A stretch of DNA of 64,000 nt, from contig NZ_PGFB01000002.1 of NCBI RefSeq assembly GCF_002797855.1, positions 744,001-808,000 of the forward strand, in the 5' to 3' direction. This DNA comes from Compostimonas suwonensis (GTDB lineage: Bacteria > Actinomycetota > Actinomycetes > Actinomycetales > Microbacteriaceae). The translations under genes were made by a program, and so were the position numbers. This document shows, one piece after another, positions 33,476 through 42,259 of the stretch; the stretch's first letter is position 1, and every line of letters starts with the position of its first letter. The notes beneath the pieces are model-generated. The model did no database searches and was not told the origin of the DNA. It worked only from the letters and a program-made list of their open reading frames with translations.

Positions 33476-33886
33476 GTGAGCACCGTCTTCAGCAAAGAGG
33501 AGAAGGCCGCGATGCGCGCAGCCGCGGCCGAGGCGAAGGCCGCCAAGGCGGGCGCCGACCTAGAGGCCGCCTGTCTCGCCGCCATCGGCGAGATGACCGG
33601 CACCGACAAGGAGCTCGCCGAGACGCTGCACCGGCTGGTCACCGAGAACACCGAGCTGAAGCCCAAGACCTGGTACGGCCAGCCGGCCTACACCAACGCC
33701 GACGGCAAGGTCGTGGTGTTCTTCCAGGGCACAGCCAAGTTCAACGCCCGGTACGCCACCATCGGCTTTCAAGAGGCCGCGAACCTCGACGAGGGCAACC
33801 TCTGGCCGACCTCCTACGCCGTGACCAAGCTCTCGGCCGCCGACGAGAAGATGATCGTGGCTCTCCTGAAGAAGGCCACCGGCTAG
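33476..33886 (+). CDS. DUF1801-like (YdhG/MmcQ-type) small protein
   Basis: 136 residues. An Ala/Lys-rich helix (KEEKAAMRAAAAEAKAAKAG) leads into the domain with KPKTWYGQPAYTNADGKVVV, FFQGTAKFNARYATIGFQ and a C-terminal helix. This matches the DUF1801 fold group, in which some members act as iron chaperones. Start is a GTG; GAGGAGC lies about 7 nt upstream. Confidence 0.7.
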   Translation: MSTVFSKEEKAAMRAAAAEAKAAKAGADLEAACLAAIGEMTGTDKELAETLHRLVTENTELKPKTWYGQPAYTNADGKVVVFFQGTAKFNARYATIGFQEAANLDEGNLWPTSYAVTKLSAADEKMIVALLKKATG

Positions 33887-33906
33887 GTCGTCGACACACA
33901 CCATGT

Positions 33907-34935
33907 TCACCTCCGAGTCGGTGTGCGTGTACCGATCGAGCCCCCGTCTACCGAGGGCTGCACCGGGAGTGAGGTGTGCTCATCCGCAAGGTCGTGGATG
34001 AGCGTTCTGATCTCGTCCTCGGCGAAGTGGTCCGCCACGAGCAACGTGGCTCCGATGATGCCGCCGAACGATGCGAGCACCGACACCGCGATCTCGGGGA
34101 CGGGCCGCCAGGTGAGGAGCTCCTGGAGACGTGCTCGTAGAGCACCGACGAGCACGTCTCCCGCCTGTGAGAGACCGCCCCCGAGCACGATCAGGCCCGG
34201 ATCGAGTACGGCGATCGCACCATGCAGACCGTGTGCGAGAGCATCGACCGCATCGTTCCAGACGGTGGCCGCGAGGTCGTCGTCGGGAATCCCTTCGGCG
34301 ATCTCCTGAACGCTCTCCGCCGTCCCGCCGCCGGCTCGATAACGGCGAAGGATGCTCGTGGCGCCTGCATAGGCCTCGACACAGCCGGACTGCCCGCACA
34401 GGCAGGGCTCCCCACCGGGCCTGACGATCACATGGCCCAGTTCGCCGGCCGAACCGGTCGCTCCTCGGGCGAGAGTCCCTGCCGAGATCACCGCTGCCGA
34501 CACTCCCGTGCCGAGGGGCACGAAGAGGACGTCGCTGTTCGGAAAGGCTCCACGCCCGCGAAACTCCGCCGAGGCCGCGGCGCGGGCATCGTGGTCCACG
34601 CGCACCGGCAGCGCGTAACGGCTGCTGAGCGTGGAGGCGAGGGACAGATCCTGCCAACCGAGGTTGGCGGCGAACGTGACCACGCCTCTCTCGGCATCGA
34701 CAGTGCCCGGAGCGCACACCCCCATCGCCTGCGGTCGGTGGCCGGCACGGCGCGCGTCGCCGAGCACGTCATCGAGCACGGACAGCACGCTCGCGAGGGC
34801 GGTGCTGGCGTGTCCGAAGGTGGGTTCGACGCGTCTCGCGAGGATCCTCCCGTTCCCGCCGACGGTGATCGCCTTGATCGTGGTGCCGCCGATGTCGACT
34901 GCGATGTAGACATCGGGGTGGTCGGCGGCGATCAT
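33907..34935 (-). CDS. ROK family sugar kinase
   Basis: 342 residues. The phosphate-binding loop AVDIGGTTIKAI is near 11-22, the second loop VPLGTGVSAAVI near 137, and the ROK zinc signature CLCGQSGCVEAYAG near 178-191. The active-site Asp lies in RVDHDARAAA. It should phosphorylate a glucose-like sugar with ATP. The ATG overlaps the stop of the ROK repressor gene by 4 nt, so both are on one transcript divergent from the sugar operon. Confidence 0.9.
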   Translation of the reverse strand: MIAADHPDVYIAVDIGGTTIKAITVGGNGRILARRVEPTFGHASTALASVLSVLDDVLGDARRAGHRPQAMGVCAPGTVDAERGVVTFAANLGWQDLSLASTLSSRYALPVRVDHDARAAASAEFRGRGAFPNSDVLFVPLGTGVSAAVISAGTLARGATGSAGELGHVIVRPGGEPCLCGQSGCVEAYAGATSILRRYRAGGGTAESVQEIAEGIPDDDLAATVWNDAVDALAHGLHGAIAVLDPGLIVLGGGLSQAGDVLVGALRARLQELLTWRPVPEIAVSVLASFGGIIGATLLVADHFAEDEIRTLIHDLADEHTSLPVQPSVDGGSIGTRTPTRR

Positions 34936-36149
34936 GCGCTGTGTACCGCCTCCGCCTCGGAGAGGAGCGCGTTGACGCGTTCGGGTTGCAACGCCGTGTC
35001 CAGAGCGAGACGGAGGCCGCCCGCACTGCCCAGTCCGGTCTCGGGCCGAGACGTGCGCACATCGAGGTTCTCGGTCATAAGAGGCAGACACGTTCGGAAC
35101 AGCTCTGCCCTGATGGCAGCCGTCAACGGCGCGCTGTAGCACATGGTGCCGCCGAGAACCAGCTCCCGCGGGTTGAAGAAATTGACGAAGCTCGACAGCG
35201 CCGCCCCGATCTCACTGCCCGCCTCGCGCAGAACCTGGACGGCCCTGGCGTCCCCGTGCTCGCCCATCTGCACGAGCTCTTGCGTGGAACCGACCGTCAA
35301 ACCGTCTGCACGCAGACGCGCGAGAAGCGCTCCCCCGCTGGCAACCGACTCGAGGCAGTTCACGACGTTGCACGAGCAGAGTATCGCCGCCTGTCCTTTC
35401 GCCTGGGTGTGCGAGATCTCGCCCGCCGCTCCGCTGAACCCTCGATGGAGCTTGCCTCCGCTGATGATGCCGCACCCGATGCGTGTGCCGAGCTTGATCG
35501 CGAGAAGGTGCGCCGACTCCGGCTCCACCTCCGCTGGACACTCAGCGATCGCGTAGAGGTTGGCGTCGTTCTCGACGATGACGGGGACATCGGTCATCGT
35601 GGCGAAGAGGGTGGAGAGGGTGGCATTGTTCCATGCCGGCATAAAGGCCGGCGAGACGATGCGGCCCTCCGGCTGCCGGACGGGCGCGGGCACCCCCACG
35701 GCGAGCGCGACCATCTTGGTCAGTTCGAGATCGGTGTCGTCGACGATGCCCTGGATCGTCCGCCAGAGCCCGGAGACGGTGACCCCCGGATCTTCGTCGA
35801 TCACGTCAGTCGAGCACAGCCGGTCGGCCAGGATCAGACCCGCCAGATCGGCGACCGCGACGCGGACATGGCTCGCACCGAGATCCAGGGAGACCACGAA
35901 CCCCTCGGCGGCGTTGACCGAGAGGCGTCGCGCGGTGCGCCCACCTCGGCCGGACACGCCGGATTCGATCACGAGCCCGCCCCGCAGCAGATCCTCCACT
36001 TTCAACGAGACCGTCGACGGCGCAAGCCCCGTCACCTTGGACAGTTCCGACCGCGACCGCGCGGTTCCCTGACGGATGAGCTGGAAGAGGTCTCCAGGGC
36101 TGCTCGCTGAGGTCGCGGGAGAAGTGGGCATCGGGGAGATTGTCACCAT
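34932..36149 (-). CDS. ROK family transcriptional repressor (NagC/XylR type)
   Basis: 405 residues. N-terminal winged helix at about 15-75 (ARSRSELSKVTGLAPSTVSL, then VIESGVSGRGGRTARRLSV). The C-terminal ROK domain has the ATP/sugar-type loops (VSLDLGASHVRVAVADLAG, AIKLGTRIGCGIISGGKLHR) and a zinc cluster CSCNVVNCLESVASG in place of the kinase form. The ATG at 36149 lies 6 nt after a TATAGT -10 box, so it is probably leaderless. Likely represses itself and the divergent sugar operon through the adjacent palindrome. Confidence 0.9.
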   Translation of the reverse strand: MVTISPMPTSPATSASSPGDLFQLIRQGTARSRSELSKVTGLAPSTVSLKVEDLLRGGLVIESGVSGRGGRTARRLSVNAAEGFVVSLDLGASHVRVAVADLAGLILADRLCSTDVIDEDPGVTVSGLWRTIQGIVDDTDLELTKMVALAVGVPAPVRQPEGRIVSPAFMPAWNNATLSTLFATMTDVPVIVENDANLYAIAECPAEVEPESAHLLAIKLGTRIGCGIISGGKLHRGFSGAAGEISHTQAKGQAAILCSCNVVNCLESVASGGALLARLRADGLTVGSTQELVQMGEHGDARAVQVLREAGSEIGAALSSFVNFFNPRELVLGGTMCYSAPLTAAIRAELFRTCLPLMTENLDVRTSRPETGLGSAGGLRLALDTALQPERVNALLSEAEAVHSA

Positions 36150-36162
36150 ATCGTCACTATAC

Positions 36163-36177
36163 ATTCGACAATCGAAT
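36163..36177. promoter_or_regulatory. Palindromic operator between the ROK repressor and the sugar operon
   Basis: ATTCGA-CAA-TCGAAT, perfect 6-bp arms, starts 2 bp upstream of the repressor's TATAGT -10 box (36156-36161). It is in the divergent intergenic region of about 210 nt. The position fits an autoregulatory ROK operator. No second copy was found near the aldo/keto reductase start. Confidence 0.6.
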
Positions 36178-36360
36178 ATTACGAGTTGATTTCTGTATTG
36201 ATATTTGCGGCCATTGCCTAGTACGGTCCGATACACAAAGAATTAATAGTGGGTGTCAGGACAGATGACTCCCTCGGGACGGCCGCATCGCGTTCGCCGT
36301 CCGGGATCGAAGAAACAACCCGACACCCGGAACGAATCAACACGTCGAACAAGGGAAGCA

Positions 36361-37416
36361 ATGATGGAGTATCGGCAGCTGGGAGACTCAGGGCTGATGG
36401 TGTCAGTGCTGTCGCTCGGAACGATGACGTTCGGTGGCGAGGGCGACTATCGGATGATCGGGAGCACGGGTGTCGAGGACGCTCAACGGCAGCTCGATAT
36501 GTGCCTCGCCGCCGGGGTGAATCTCATCGACACCTCCGATGCCTACTCGTTCGGGCGGTCCGAGGAGATCATCGGAGAAGTGATCAAAGCCCGCCGGGAC
36601 GAGCTGCTGATCGCGACGAAGGTCAGATTTCCGATCGGACCGGGACCGAACGACGCCGGACTGTCGCGCCATCACATCATCCGCGCCTGCGAGGCCAGCC
36701 TGCGACGTCTGCAGACCGACCACATCGACCTCTACCAGGCGCACAACTGGGACGGGGTGACGCCGGTCGAGGAGACGATGGCTGCGTTCGACGCCCTCGT
36801 CTCGTCCGGCAAGGTGCGCTACATCGGCTGCTCCAACTTCGCCGGCTGGCACGTCATGAAGTCCCTCGCCGCATCCGAGCGGAATCGGCTGAGCGGCTAC
36901 GTCAGCATGCAGATCCATTACACGCTGCAAGCGAGGGAGGCCGAGAACGAGCTCATTCCGATCGCGCTCGACCAGGGTCTCGGCGTACTGGTGTGGAGTC
37001 CTCTCGCCGCCGGGCTGCTGTCCGGAAAATATCGCAGGAACGACTCGGCCCCTGAGGAGGGCCGCCACACGTTCGAGGAATGGGATGAGCCTCCCATTCA
37101 CGACACGGAGCGCCTCTACGACATCATCGACGCTCTGATCGCGGTCGCCGAACGGCACGGCTCCACCGCTGCGGTCGTTGCACTCGCCTGGCTCCTCCGG
37201 CGACCGGGCGTGACCTCGGTCCTGCTCGGAGCCCGGACCGACGAGCAGCTGTCCGGCAACCTCGAGGCCGCGTCGTTCGAGCTGTCCGACGAGGACCTCG
37301 ACCTGTTGGACTCCGTCAGCAGGGTGCCGCTCGGCTACCCGTACTGGCACCAGGCGCGATTGGCGCGGGACCGCCTCTCCGAGGCCGATCTCTCGCTGCT
37401 CGGCCGCTACATCTGA
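36361..37416 (+). CDS. Aldo/keto reductase
   Basis: 351 residues, (beta/alpha)8 NADPH-dependent reductase. The catalytic tetrad is visible: Asp and Tyr in LIDTSDAYSFGRSEE, Lys in IATKVRF and His in YQAHNWD. The NADPH end contains LLGARTDEQLSGNL. The length fits the AKR9/AKR11-like group. It begins the sugar-operon genes, so it may act on a sugar, a sugar-derived aldehyde or an aglycone. Two adjacent ATG codons follow GAAGGGAAGCA-like purines. Confidence 0.9.
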   Translation: MMEYRQLGDSGLMVSVLSLGTMTFGGEGDYRMIGSTGVEDAQRQLDMCLAAGVNLIDTSDAYSFGRSEEIIGEVIKARRDELLIATKVRFPIGPGPNDAGLSRHHIIRACEASLRRLQTDHIDLYQAHNWDGVTPVEETMAAFDALVSSGKVRYIGCSNFAGWHVMKSLAASERNRLSGYVSMQIHYTLQAREAENELIPIALDQGLGVLVWSPLAAGLLSGKYRRNDSAPEEGRHTFEEWDEPPIHDTERLYDIIDALIAVAERHGSTAAVVALAWLLRRPGVTSVLLGARTDEQLSGNLEAASFELSDEDLDLLDSVSRVPLGYPYWHQARLARDRLSEADLSLLGRYI

Positions 37417-37514
37417 ACACGAGAGCCGATCTGCCCGCATCGATCAGGTTCCGGGCACCCGCCTCACCCGAACAATCACCAGGATTCACCCGACAAGCAA
37501 GAGGAGAGCAAGAG

Positions 37515-38492
37515 ATGAACAGAAAGATCGCCGTTCTCGGCGCAGCAGCCCTCGTACTCGTCGCCGGATTGACGGCCTGCAGTGGCCAGGCCGATCCAGG
37601 CTCGACGACGTCCGCGGGCGGACGCCTGATCTACATCCAGACGGCGGCCGACGCCTTCACCATCCCCCTCGGTTGCGCGGCGAAGGAGCGCGCGGAGGAA
37701 CTCGGATACACGCTCGACATCACCGGCCCGCTGAACTATGAGACAGCGGATCAGGTCTCCGCGGTCGAGGCGGCCACGGCGAGCGCGCCCGACGGCGTGC
37801 TGCTGCAGCCCATCGACCGCGATGCAGTCGTCCCGGCAGCGACCGCGATGAAGGAGGCCGGTATCCCCTTCGCCGAGGTGGACACCGTGCTGTCCGACGA
37901 CTCCCTGTCGGTGTCGAGGATCGCGTCCGACAACGTCGACATGGGAGCACAGAGCGCCAAGGAGATGGGCACCAGGATGAACGGCGAGGGCACGGTGCTC
38001 GTATTGGCCAACTCCGCGGGCCTGTCCTCGCTGGACCAGCGCGTGCAGGGATTCGTCGACGTGATGAAATCGGACTACCCGGGCATCACCCTCCTCGGCC
38101 CCCTCTACTCCGACGGCTCCGTCGGCGCGGCCCAGCAGAACTTCAGCTCGTCGTTGGCGGCCAACCCCGACCTCGGAGGTGTGTACGCGACCGATCTGCT
38201 GAGCCTGCAGGGAGCGGCCACCGGGGCTGACGAGGCGGGCAAGCACGATCTCGTCCTCGGCGTCATCGACGCTTCGGACGAGGCCGTGCAGTTGCTGCGC
38301 GACGACGTGCTCACCTTCATCGTCTCGCAGAACCCCAGCGAGATCGGTCGCCAGGGTGTGGAGCAGGTGGTCAATGCGATCGAGGGCAAGGACGTGGAGG
38401 CGAATGTGGTGGTCTCGTCCGGAACGATCACGAAGGACACGGTCGACGACCCCGAGGTGCAGGAGTACATCTATCGTGAAGCAAGCTGCTGA
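37515..38492 (+). CDS. Sugar ABC transporter substrate-binding lipoprotein (RbsB-like)
   Basis: 325 residues. Lipoprotein signal with LTAC lipobox (Cys22). Periplasmic-binding-protein type 1 domain: LIYIQTAADAFTIPLGCAAK, LLQPIDRDAVVPAATAMKEA, and the late FIVSQNPSEIGRQGVEQVVN. Ligands of this family are monosaccharides such as ribose, xylose or galactose. AGGAGAGCAAGAG precedes the ATG. First gene of the importer. Confidence 0.92.
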   Translation: MNRKIAVLGAAALVLVAGLTACSGQADPGSTTSAGGRLIYIQTAADAFTIPLGCAAKERAEELGYTLDITGPLNYETADQVSAVEAATASAPDGVLLQPIDRDAVVPAATAMKEAGIPFAEVDTVLSDDSLSVSRIASDNVDMGAQSAKEMGTRMNGEGTVLVLANSAGLSSLDQRVQGFVDVMKSDYPGITLLGPLYSDGSVGAAQQNFSSSLAANPDLGGVYATDLLSLQGAATGADEAGKHDLVLGVIDASDEAVQLLRDDVLTFIVSQNPSEIGRQGVEQVVNAIEGKDVEANVVVSSGTITKDTVDDPEVQEYIYREASC

Positions 38493-38523
38493 GCGAGGGC
38501 CGGATGAGGTGGAACGGACCGAC

Positions 38524-39297
38524 GTGACCACCCCTGTGCTCGAGGCCGTCGATCTTCGGCGGAGCTTCGGAAGCGTCGAGGCTCTGCGTGGCGCCTCTCT
38601 GACAGTCAAGCCTCGGGAAGTCGTCGCGCTGATCGGGGACAACGGAGCCGGCAAGAGCACACTGGTCCGTTGTCTCTCGGGCGCGGATCGCCCCGATTCC
38701 GGCAGGATCCTGGTCGATGGCGGGCCCGCGGAGTTCGATTCTCCGGTGGCCGCCCGGGCGCAGGGCATCGAGACCCTGTACCAGGATCTCGCCGTCGCCA
38801 CCGATCTCGACGCCGCCACCAACATGTTCCTGGGACGCGAGCTCTACAAAGCCGGCTTCCCCCGCTTTCTCCATGTCCTCGACAAGGCCCGCATGCGCAA
38901 GGAGAGCGACACCGTGATGAGGAGCCTGGGCGTCGAGATGCGAGACGCGCGAATTCCCGTGCGATCCCTCTCCGGTGGACAGCGTCAGATCGTGGCGGTC
39001 GCGCGCGCCGTGACCTGGGCCAAGCGTGTGGTCTTTATGGACGAGCCGACGGCCGCACTCGGCGTCCGGCAGCGTGCACTGGTGCTGGACGCGATCCGGC
39101 GTGTCCGGGACCACGGGATATCCGTGGTTCTGGTCAGCCACAACATGCCCGAGGTGCTGGAGGTCGCCGATCGTGTGGAGGTATTGCGACTGGGGCGACG
39201 CGTCGCGCGTTTCGACAAGGGAGAGGCCAGTGTCAACGATCTTGTGGGAGCCATGACGGGCGCATTGGTCACCGAGCCGGAGGATGAGCAGTCGTGA
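38524..39297 (+). CDS. Sugar ABC transporter ATP-binding protein, single-domain (FrcA type)
   Basis: 257 residues, one ATPase domain. Walker A GDNGAGKS near 39, Q-loop TLYQDLAVATDL, signature SLSGGQRQIVAVARA near 148, Walker B VVFMDEPTAALG near 170, H-loop VSHN. RbsA-type proteins carry two fused ATPase domains; this one has only one, as in fructose-type FrcA. A GTG at 38524 is chosen; in-frame GTGs at 38476 and 38509 are possible, the first overlapping the binding-protein gene. Confidence 0.9.
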   Translation: MTTPVLEAVDLRRSFGSVEALRGASLTVKPREVVALIGDNGAGKSTLVRCLSGADRPDSGRILVDGGPAEFDSPVAARAQGIETLYQDLAVATDLDAATNMFLGRELYKAGFPRFLHVLDKARMRKESDTVMRSLGVEMRDARIPVRSLSGGQRQIVAVARAVTWAKRVVFMDEPTAALGVRQRALVLDAIRRVRDHGISVVLVSHNMPEVLEVADRVEVLRLGRRVARFDKGEASVNDLVGAMTGALVTEPEDEQS

Positions 39298-40331
39298 GTC
39301 AGCAGACCTTACCGAAAGAGCGTCCGGTCGAGACGGTCGTTCCCGTCAGGCGAGGAAGGGCTTCCCGGTCCAGAGGGTTCGAGCTTCTTCCGATACTGGG
39401 AGCACTCCTCGTGATCGGAGCCGTCTTCTCCGCACTGAGACCGGATGCGTTCCTGAATCCCTTCAATCTGGAGTCGATGGCGAAGGCGGCCGCGCCTCTG
39501 CTGGTGATGGGCGTCGGAATGACCTTCGTGATCATCACGGCGGGGATCGACCTCGCCGTCGGGTCGGTGCTGGTGCTCTCCGGCGTCGTGGCCGCGCAGG
39601 TGATGATCGCCATTCCGAGCGGACTCGGGATGGCACCGTGGGCCGGCTACCTCATCGGCGTCGCGGCGGGTATCGTCGTCGGCATCGTGGTGGGGGCGGT
39701 GGCGGGCACACTGGTCGCCCGGGCCAAGATCACGCCGATGATCGTGACGCTCGGGACGATGGGTGCCTCGCTCGGCGTCGCCCAGCTGCTGACGAGAGGC
39801 GTCGACGTGAGCGGTGTGCCGCCCGAGTTCGCGCGGGGGCTCGGCCAGGAGAAACTGTGGGGCATCATCCCGTGGATCGTCGTCATCGCCGTCGTGGTGT
39901 GCGTGCTCGGATGGCTCGCGCTCACGTTCACGCGGTTCGGGACGTACACGTTCGTGATCGGGTCGAACGCCGAGGCGGCTCGACGCGCAGGGATCAACGT
40001 CAACCGTCACCTGATGATGGTGTACGCCCTGTCCGGCGCCTGTGCGGGCCTGGCCGGTGTCATGTCCCTGGCGAGGTTCTCGAGCACCACCCTCGCGGCG
40101 CACTCCCTGGACAACTTCGCCGTGATCACCGCCGTGATCCTGGGCGGCACGAGCCTGTTCGGCGGCATCGGGTCGATTCAGGGAACCGTCGTCGGGGTGT
40201 TCATCCCGGTGTCGCTGGCGAGCGGCCTGGTCATCATCGGCGTCCAGCCGTTCTGGCAGAACATCGCGGTGTCCGTCGTGCTCGTGGTCGCCGTGCTGAT
40301 CGATCAGATCCGGCGATCGCGCAGAGCCTGA
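39294..40331 (+). CDS. Sugar ABC transporter permease (RbsC-like)
   Basis: 345 residues with 8-10 membrane helices. Family blocks: GMTFVIITAGIDLAVGSVLV near 75-94, TFTRFGTYTFVIGSNAEAAR, GINVNRH, and the late AVILGGTSLFGGIGSIQGTV (the conserved G-GG motif region). GTG start overlaps the ATPase stop by 4 nt (GTGA). Only one permease gene, so it probably forms a homodimer. Confidence 0.92.
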   Translation: MSQQTLPKERPVETVVPVRRGRASRSRGFELLPILGALLVIGAVFSALRPDAFLNPFNLESMAKAAAPLLVMGVGMTFVIITAGIDLAVGSVLVLSGVVAAQVMIAIPSGLGMAPWAGYLIGVAAGIVVGIVVGAVAGTLVARAKITPMIVTLGTMGASLGVAQLLTRGVDVSGVPPEFARGLGQEKLWGIIPWIVVIAVVVCVLGWLALTFTRFGTYTFVIGSNAEAARRAGINVNRHLMMVYALSGACAGLAGVMSLARFSSTTLAAHSLDNFAVITAVILGGTSLFGGIGSIQGTVVGVFIPVSLASGLVIIGVQPFWQNIAVSVVLVVAVLIDQIRRSRRA

Positions 40332-40348
40332 ACGAGGAGGGACGAAGC

Positions 40349-42154
40349 ATGGAGCAGAGACGAGTGGGAACCTTCGCAGCGGGAGACACGGGCCCGCAGC
40401 GGATCCTTGCGGGAGGAATCCACTATTTCCGGATCGCCCCGGGTGACTGGCGTCCAGCGCTGCGGCGACTGCGGGCGATGGGGCTGAACAGCGTCGACAC
40501 CTACATCCCCTGGAACCTGCACGAGATGCGGAAGGGGGAATTCGACTTCAGCGGCATCCGCGACTTCGCGGAGTTCGTTCGGCTGGCAGCCGAAGAGGGC
40601 ATGTACGCGATCCTGCGCCCGGGACCGTACATCTGCTCCGAGTGGGACAACGGAGCGATACCCGCCTGGCTGCGACAGGACCGGACGACGCTGCGCACCG
40701 CCGCTCCCGTGTTCATGGACGCGGTCTACCGGTGGTACGACGAGGTGATCCCTCGTATAGCCTCGCTGCAGTCCACCCGGGGAGGCAGCGTGATCGCGCT
40801 CCAGGTCGACAACGATTTCGGGAGACAGGGAACCGACCCCGAGTACTACCCCCTGCTTCGCGATGCCGTCCGTGAGCGCGGCATCGACGTGACCGTCTAC
40901 ACGATCGAGACCCCGGGCTACCTCCATAATCTCGGCACCGCGCAGTCGGCAGATGGCATGGTCCCCACCATCTGGACGGAGGCGGAGTCCCACGTGGACA
41001 TCGCCTCCTTCCGGGAACGGTGGCCGAATCATCCCCTCTTCGTCTCGGAGTTCGTCTGCGGCCCGATCCAGCACTGGGGCGAGCCTCATCTCGTCCATGA
41101 TCCCGATTATGACGCGCAGCAGCTCGAGACGATCCTCGCCTCCGGGGCGGACGTGAGCCTCTACATGGCGCACGGCGGAACGAACTTCGGCCTGTGGAAC
41201 GGGGCGAATGCGAGCGGAGACGACTACCGGCCGGCAGTGACCTCGTACGACTACGACGCTCCCATCAGCGAACACGGCGAGCTGACTCGGAAGTTCTGGA
41301 CCTTCCGGGAGGTGCTGGGCCGATACCACGACCTGCCCGACGTCCCGGAGGATCTACTGACCCCGCGCACTCTCCCCACTCAGACGGCAGTGCCCATGTC
41401 GCCGGCAGGCAGCCTGCTCGGCTCCGCCGAAGCCGTGGCGTCTCAGCGGACGACGACCCTCTGGCCACCGACTTTCGAGGATCTCGGTCAGACAACGGGG
41501 TTCGTGCTCCATCGACGCGTGCTCCCGGAAGCGGATCGCTCCCGCGATTTGGTCCTGCATGGCGTGGCGGACCGGGCACTCGTCTTCGCTGACGGCGTCC
41601 TGCTGGGCGCGGTGGAGCGCGGCGGGCCGGGCAGAGTGACGATCCCCGGGGGCGGAACCGCTCCTCTTACGGTGGAGATTCTGGTGGAGAACCTGGGTCG
41701 CGTGAACTTCGGGCCGTCGCTGGGAGACCGGAAGGGGATCGTCGGGGGCGTGCAGCTCGACGACGCCTGGTTGCAGGAGTGGGAGACTTTCGGCCTGGAG
41801 CTCAGCGAGACGATCGACCTCGGCGCGCTGTCCAATCCTTCCGCCTCCCACGCCTCCGGCCCGGCGTTCTACGTCGGTACCTTCGATCTCGCCGAGAGCG
41901 GAGTCACGGCCTTCCTTCGCACGCCCGGATGGCAGAAGGGCATCGCCTGGATCAACGGCTTCTGTCTCGGCAGATACTGGTCGGTCGGCCCGCAGCTCAC
42001 GCTCTACGTCCCTCCTTCGGTGGCACGGCAGGGCAGCAACGAGATCGTCCTGCTCGAGCTCCATCCGACGGACATCCCCGGCGACCCAGAGGTGGTCCTG
42101 GTCGGCTCTCCGGATCTGGGATCGTCGGTCCCGTGGCAACCGCCGCAACGCTGA
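40349..42154 (+). CDS. GH35 beta-galactosidase-like glycosidase with altered acid/base residue
   Basis: 601 residues. The TIM barrel (about 1-320) has the GH35 blocks GGIHYFRIAPGDWRPALRRL, NSVDTYIPWNLHE and ILRPGPYICSEWDNGAIPAW, and the nucleophile Glu234 in VSEFVCGPIQHWGE. The family acid/base motif QVENEYG reads QVDNDFG here, so Asp156 takes the place of the catalytic Glu and Asp154 that of the preceding Glu. Beta-sandwich domains follow, with ENLGRVNFGPSLGDRKGIVG and GWQKGIAWINGFCLGRYW. No signal peptide, so it acts on imported oligosaccharide. GAGGAGGG lies upstream of the ATG. Confidence 0.9.
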   Translation: MEQRRVGTFAAGDTGPQRILAGGIHYFRIAPGDWRPALRRLRAMGLNSVDTYIPWNLHEMRKGEFDFSGIRDFAEFVRLAAEEGMYAILRPGPYICSEWDNGAIPAWLRQDRTTLRTAAPVFMDAVYRWYDEVIPRIASLQSTRGGSVIALQVDNDFGRQGTDPEYYPLLRDAVRERGIDVTVYTIETPGYLHNLGTAQSADGMVPTIWTEAESHVDIASFRERWPNHPLFVSEFVCGPIQHWGEPHLVHDPDYDAQQLETILASGADVSLYMAHGGTNFGLWNGANASGDDYRPAVTSYDYDAPISEHGELTRKFWTFREVLGRYHDLPDVPEDLLTPRTLPTQTAVPMSPAGSLLGSAEAVASQRTTTLWPPTFEDLGQTTGFVLHRRVLPEADRSRDLVLHGVADRALVFADGVLLGAVERGGPGRVTIPGGGTAPLTVEILVENLGRVNFGPSLGDRKGIVGGVQLDDAWLQEWETFGLELSETIDLGALSNPSASHASGPAFYVGTFDLAESGVTAFLRTPGWQKGIAWINGFCLGRYWSVGPQLTLYVPPSVARQGSNEIVLLELHPTDIPGDPEVVLVGSPDLGSSVPWQPPQR

Positions 42155-42259
42155 GGGGCTTCCGGATGTGGGACAGGATCACGTGCCGTCTACCCTGGCC
42201 CGGCGGATCGCCTCGAGACCATCCGACAACACGACAAAACGACACGACAAAGGTGTGAG

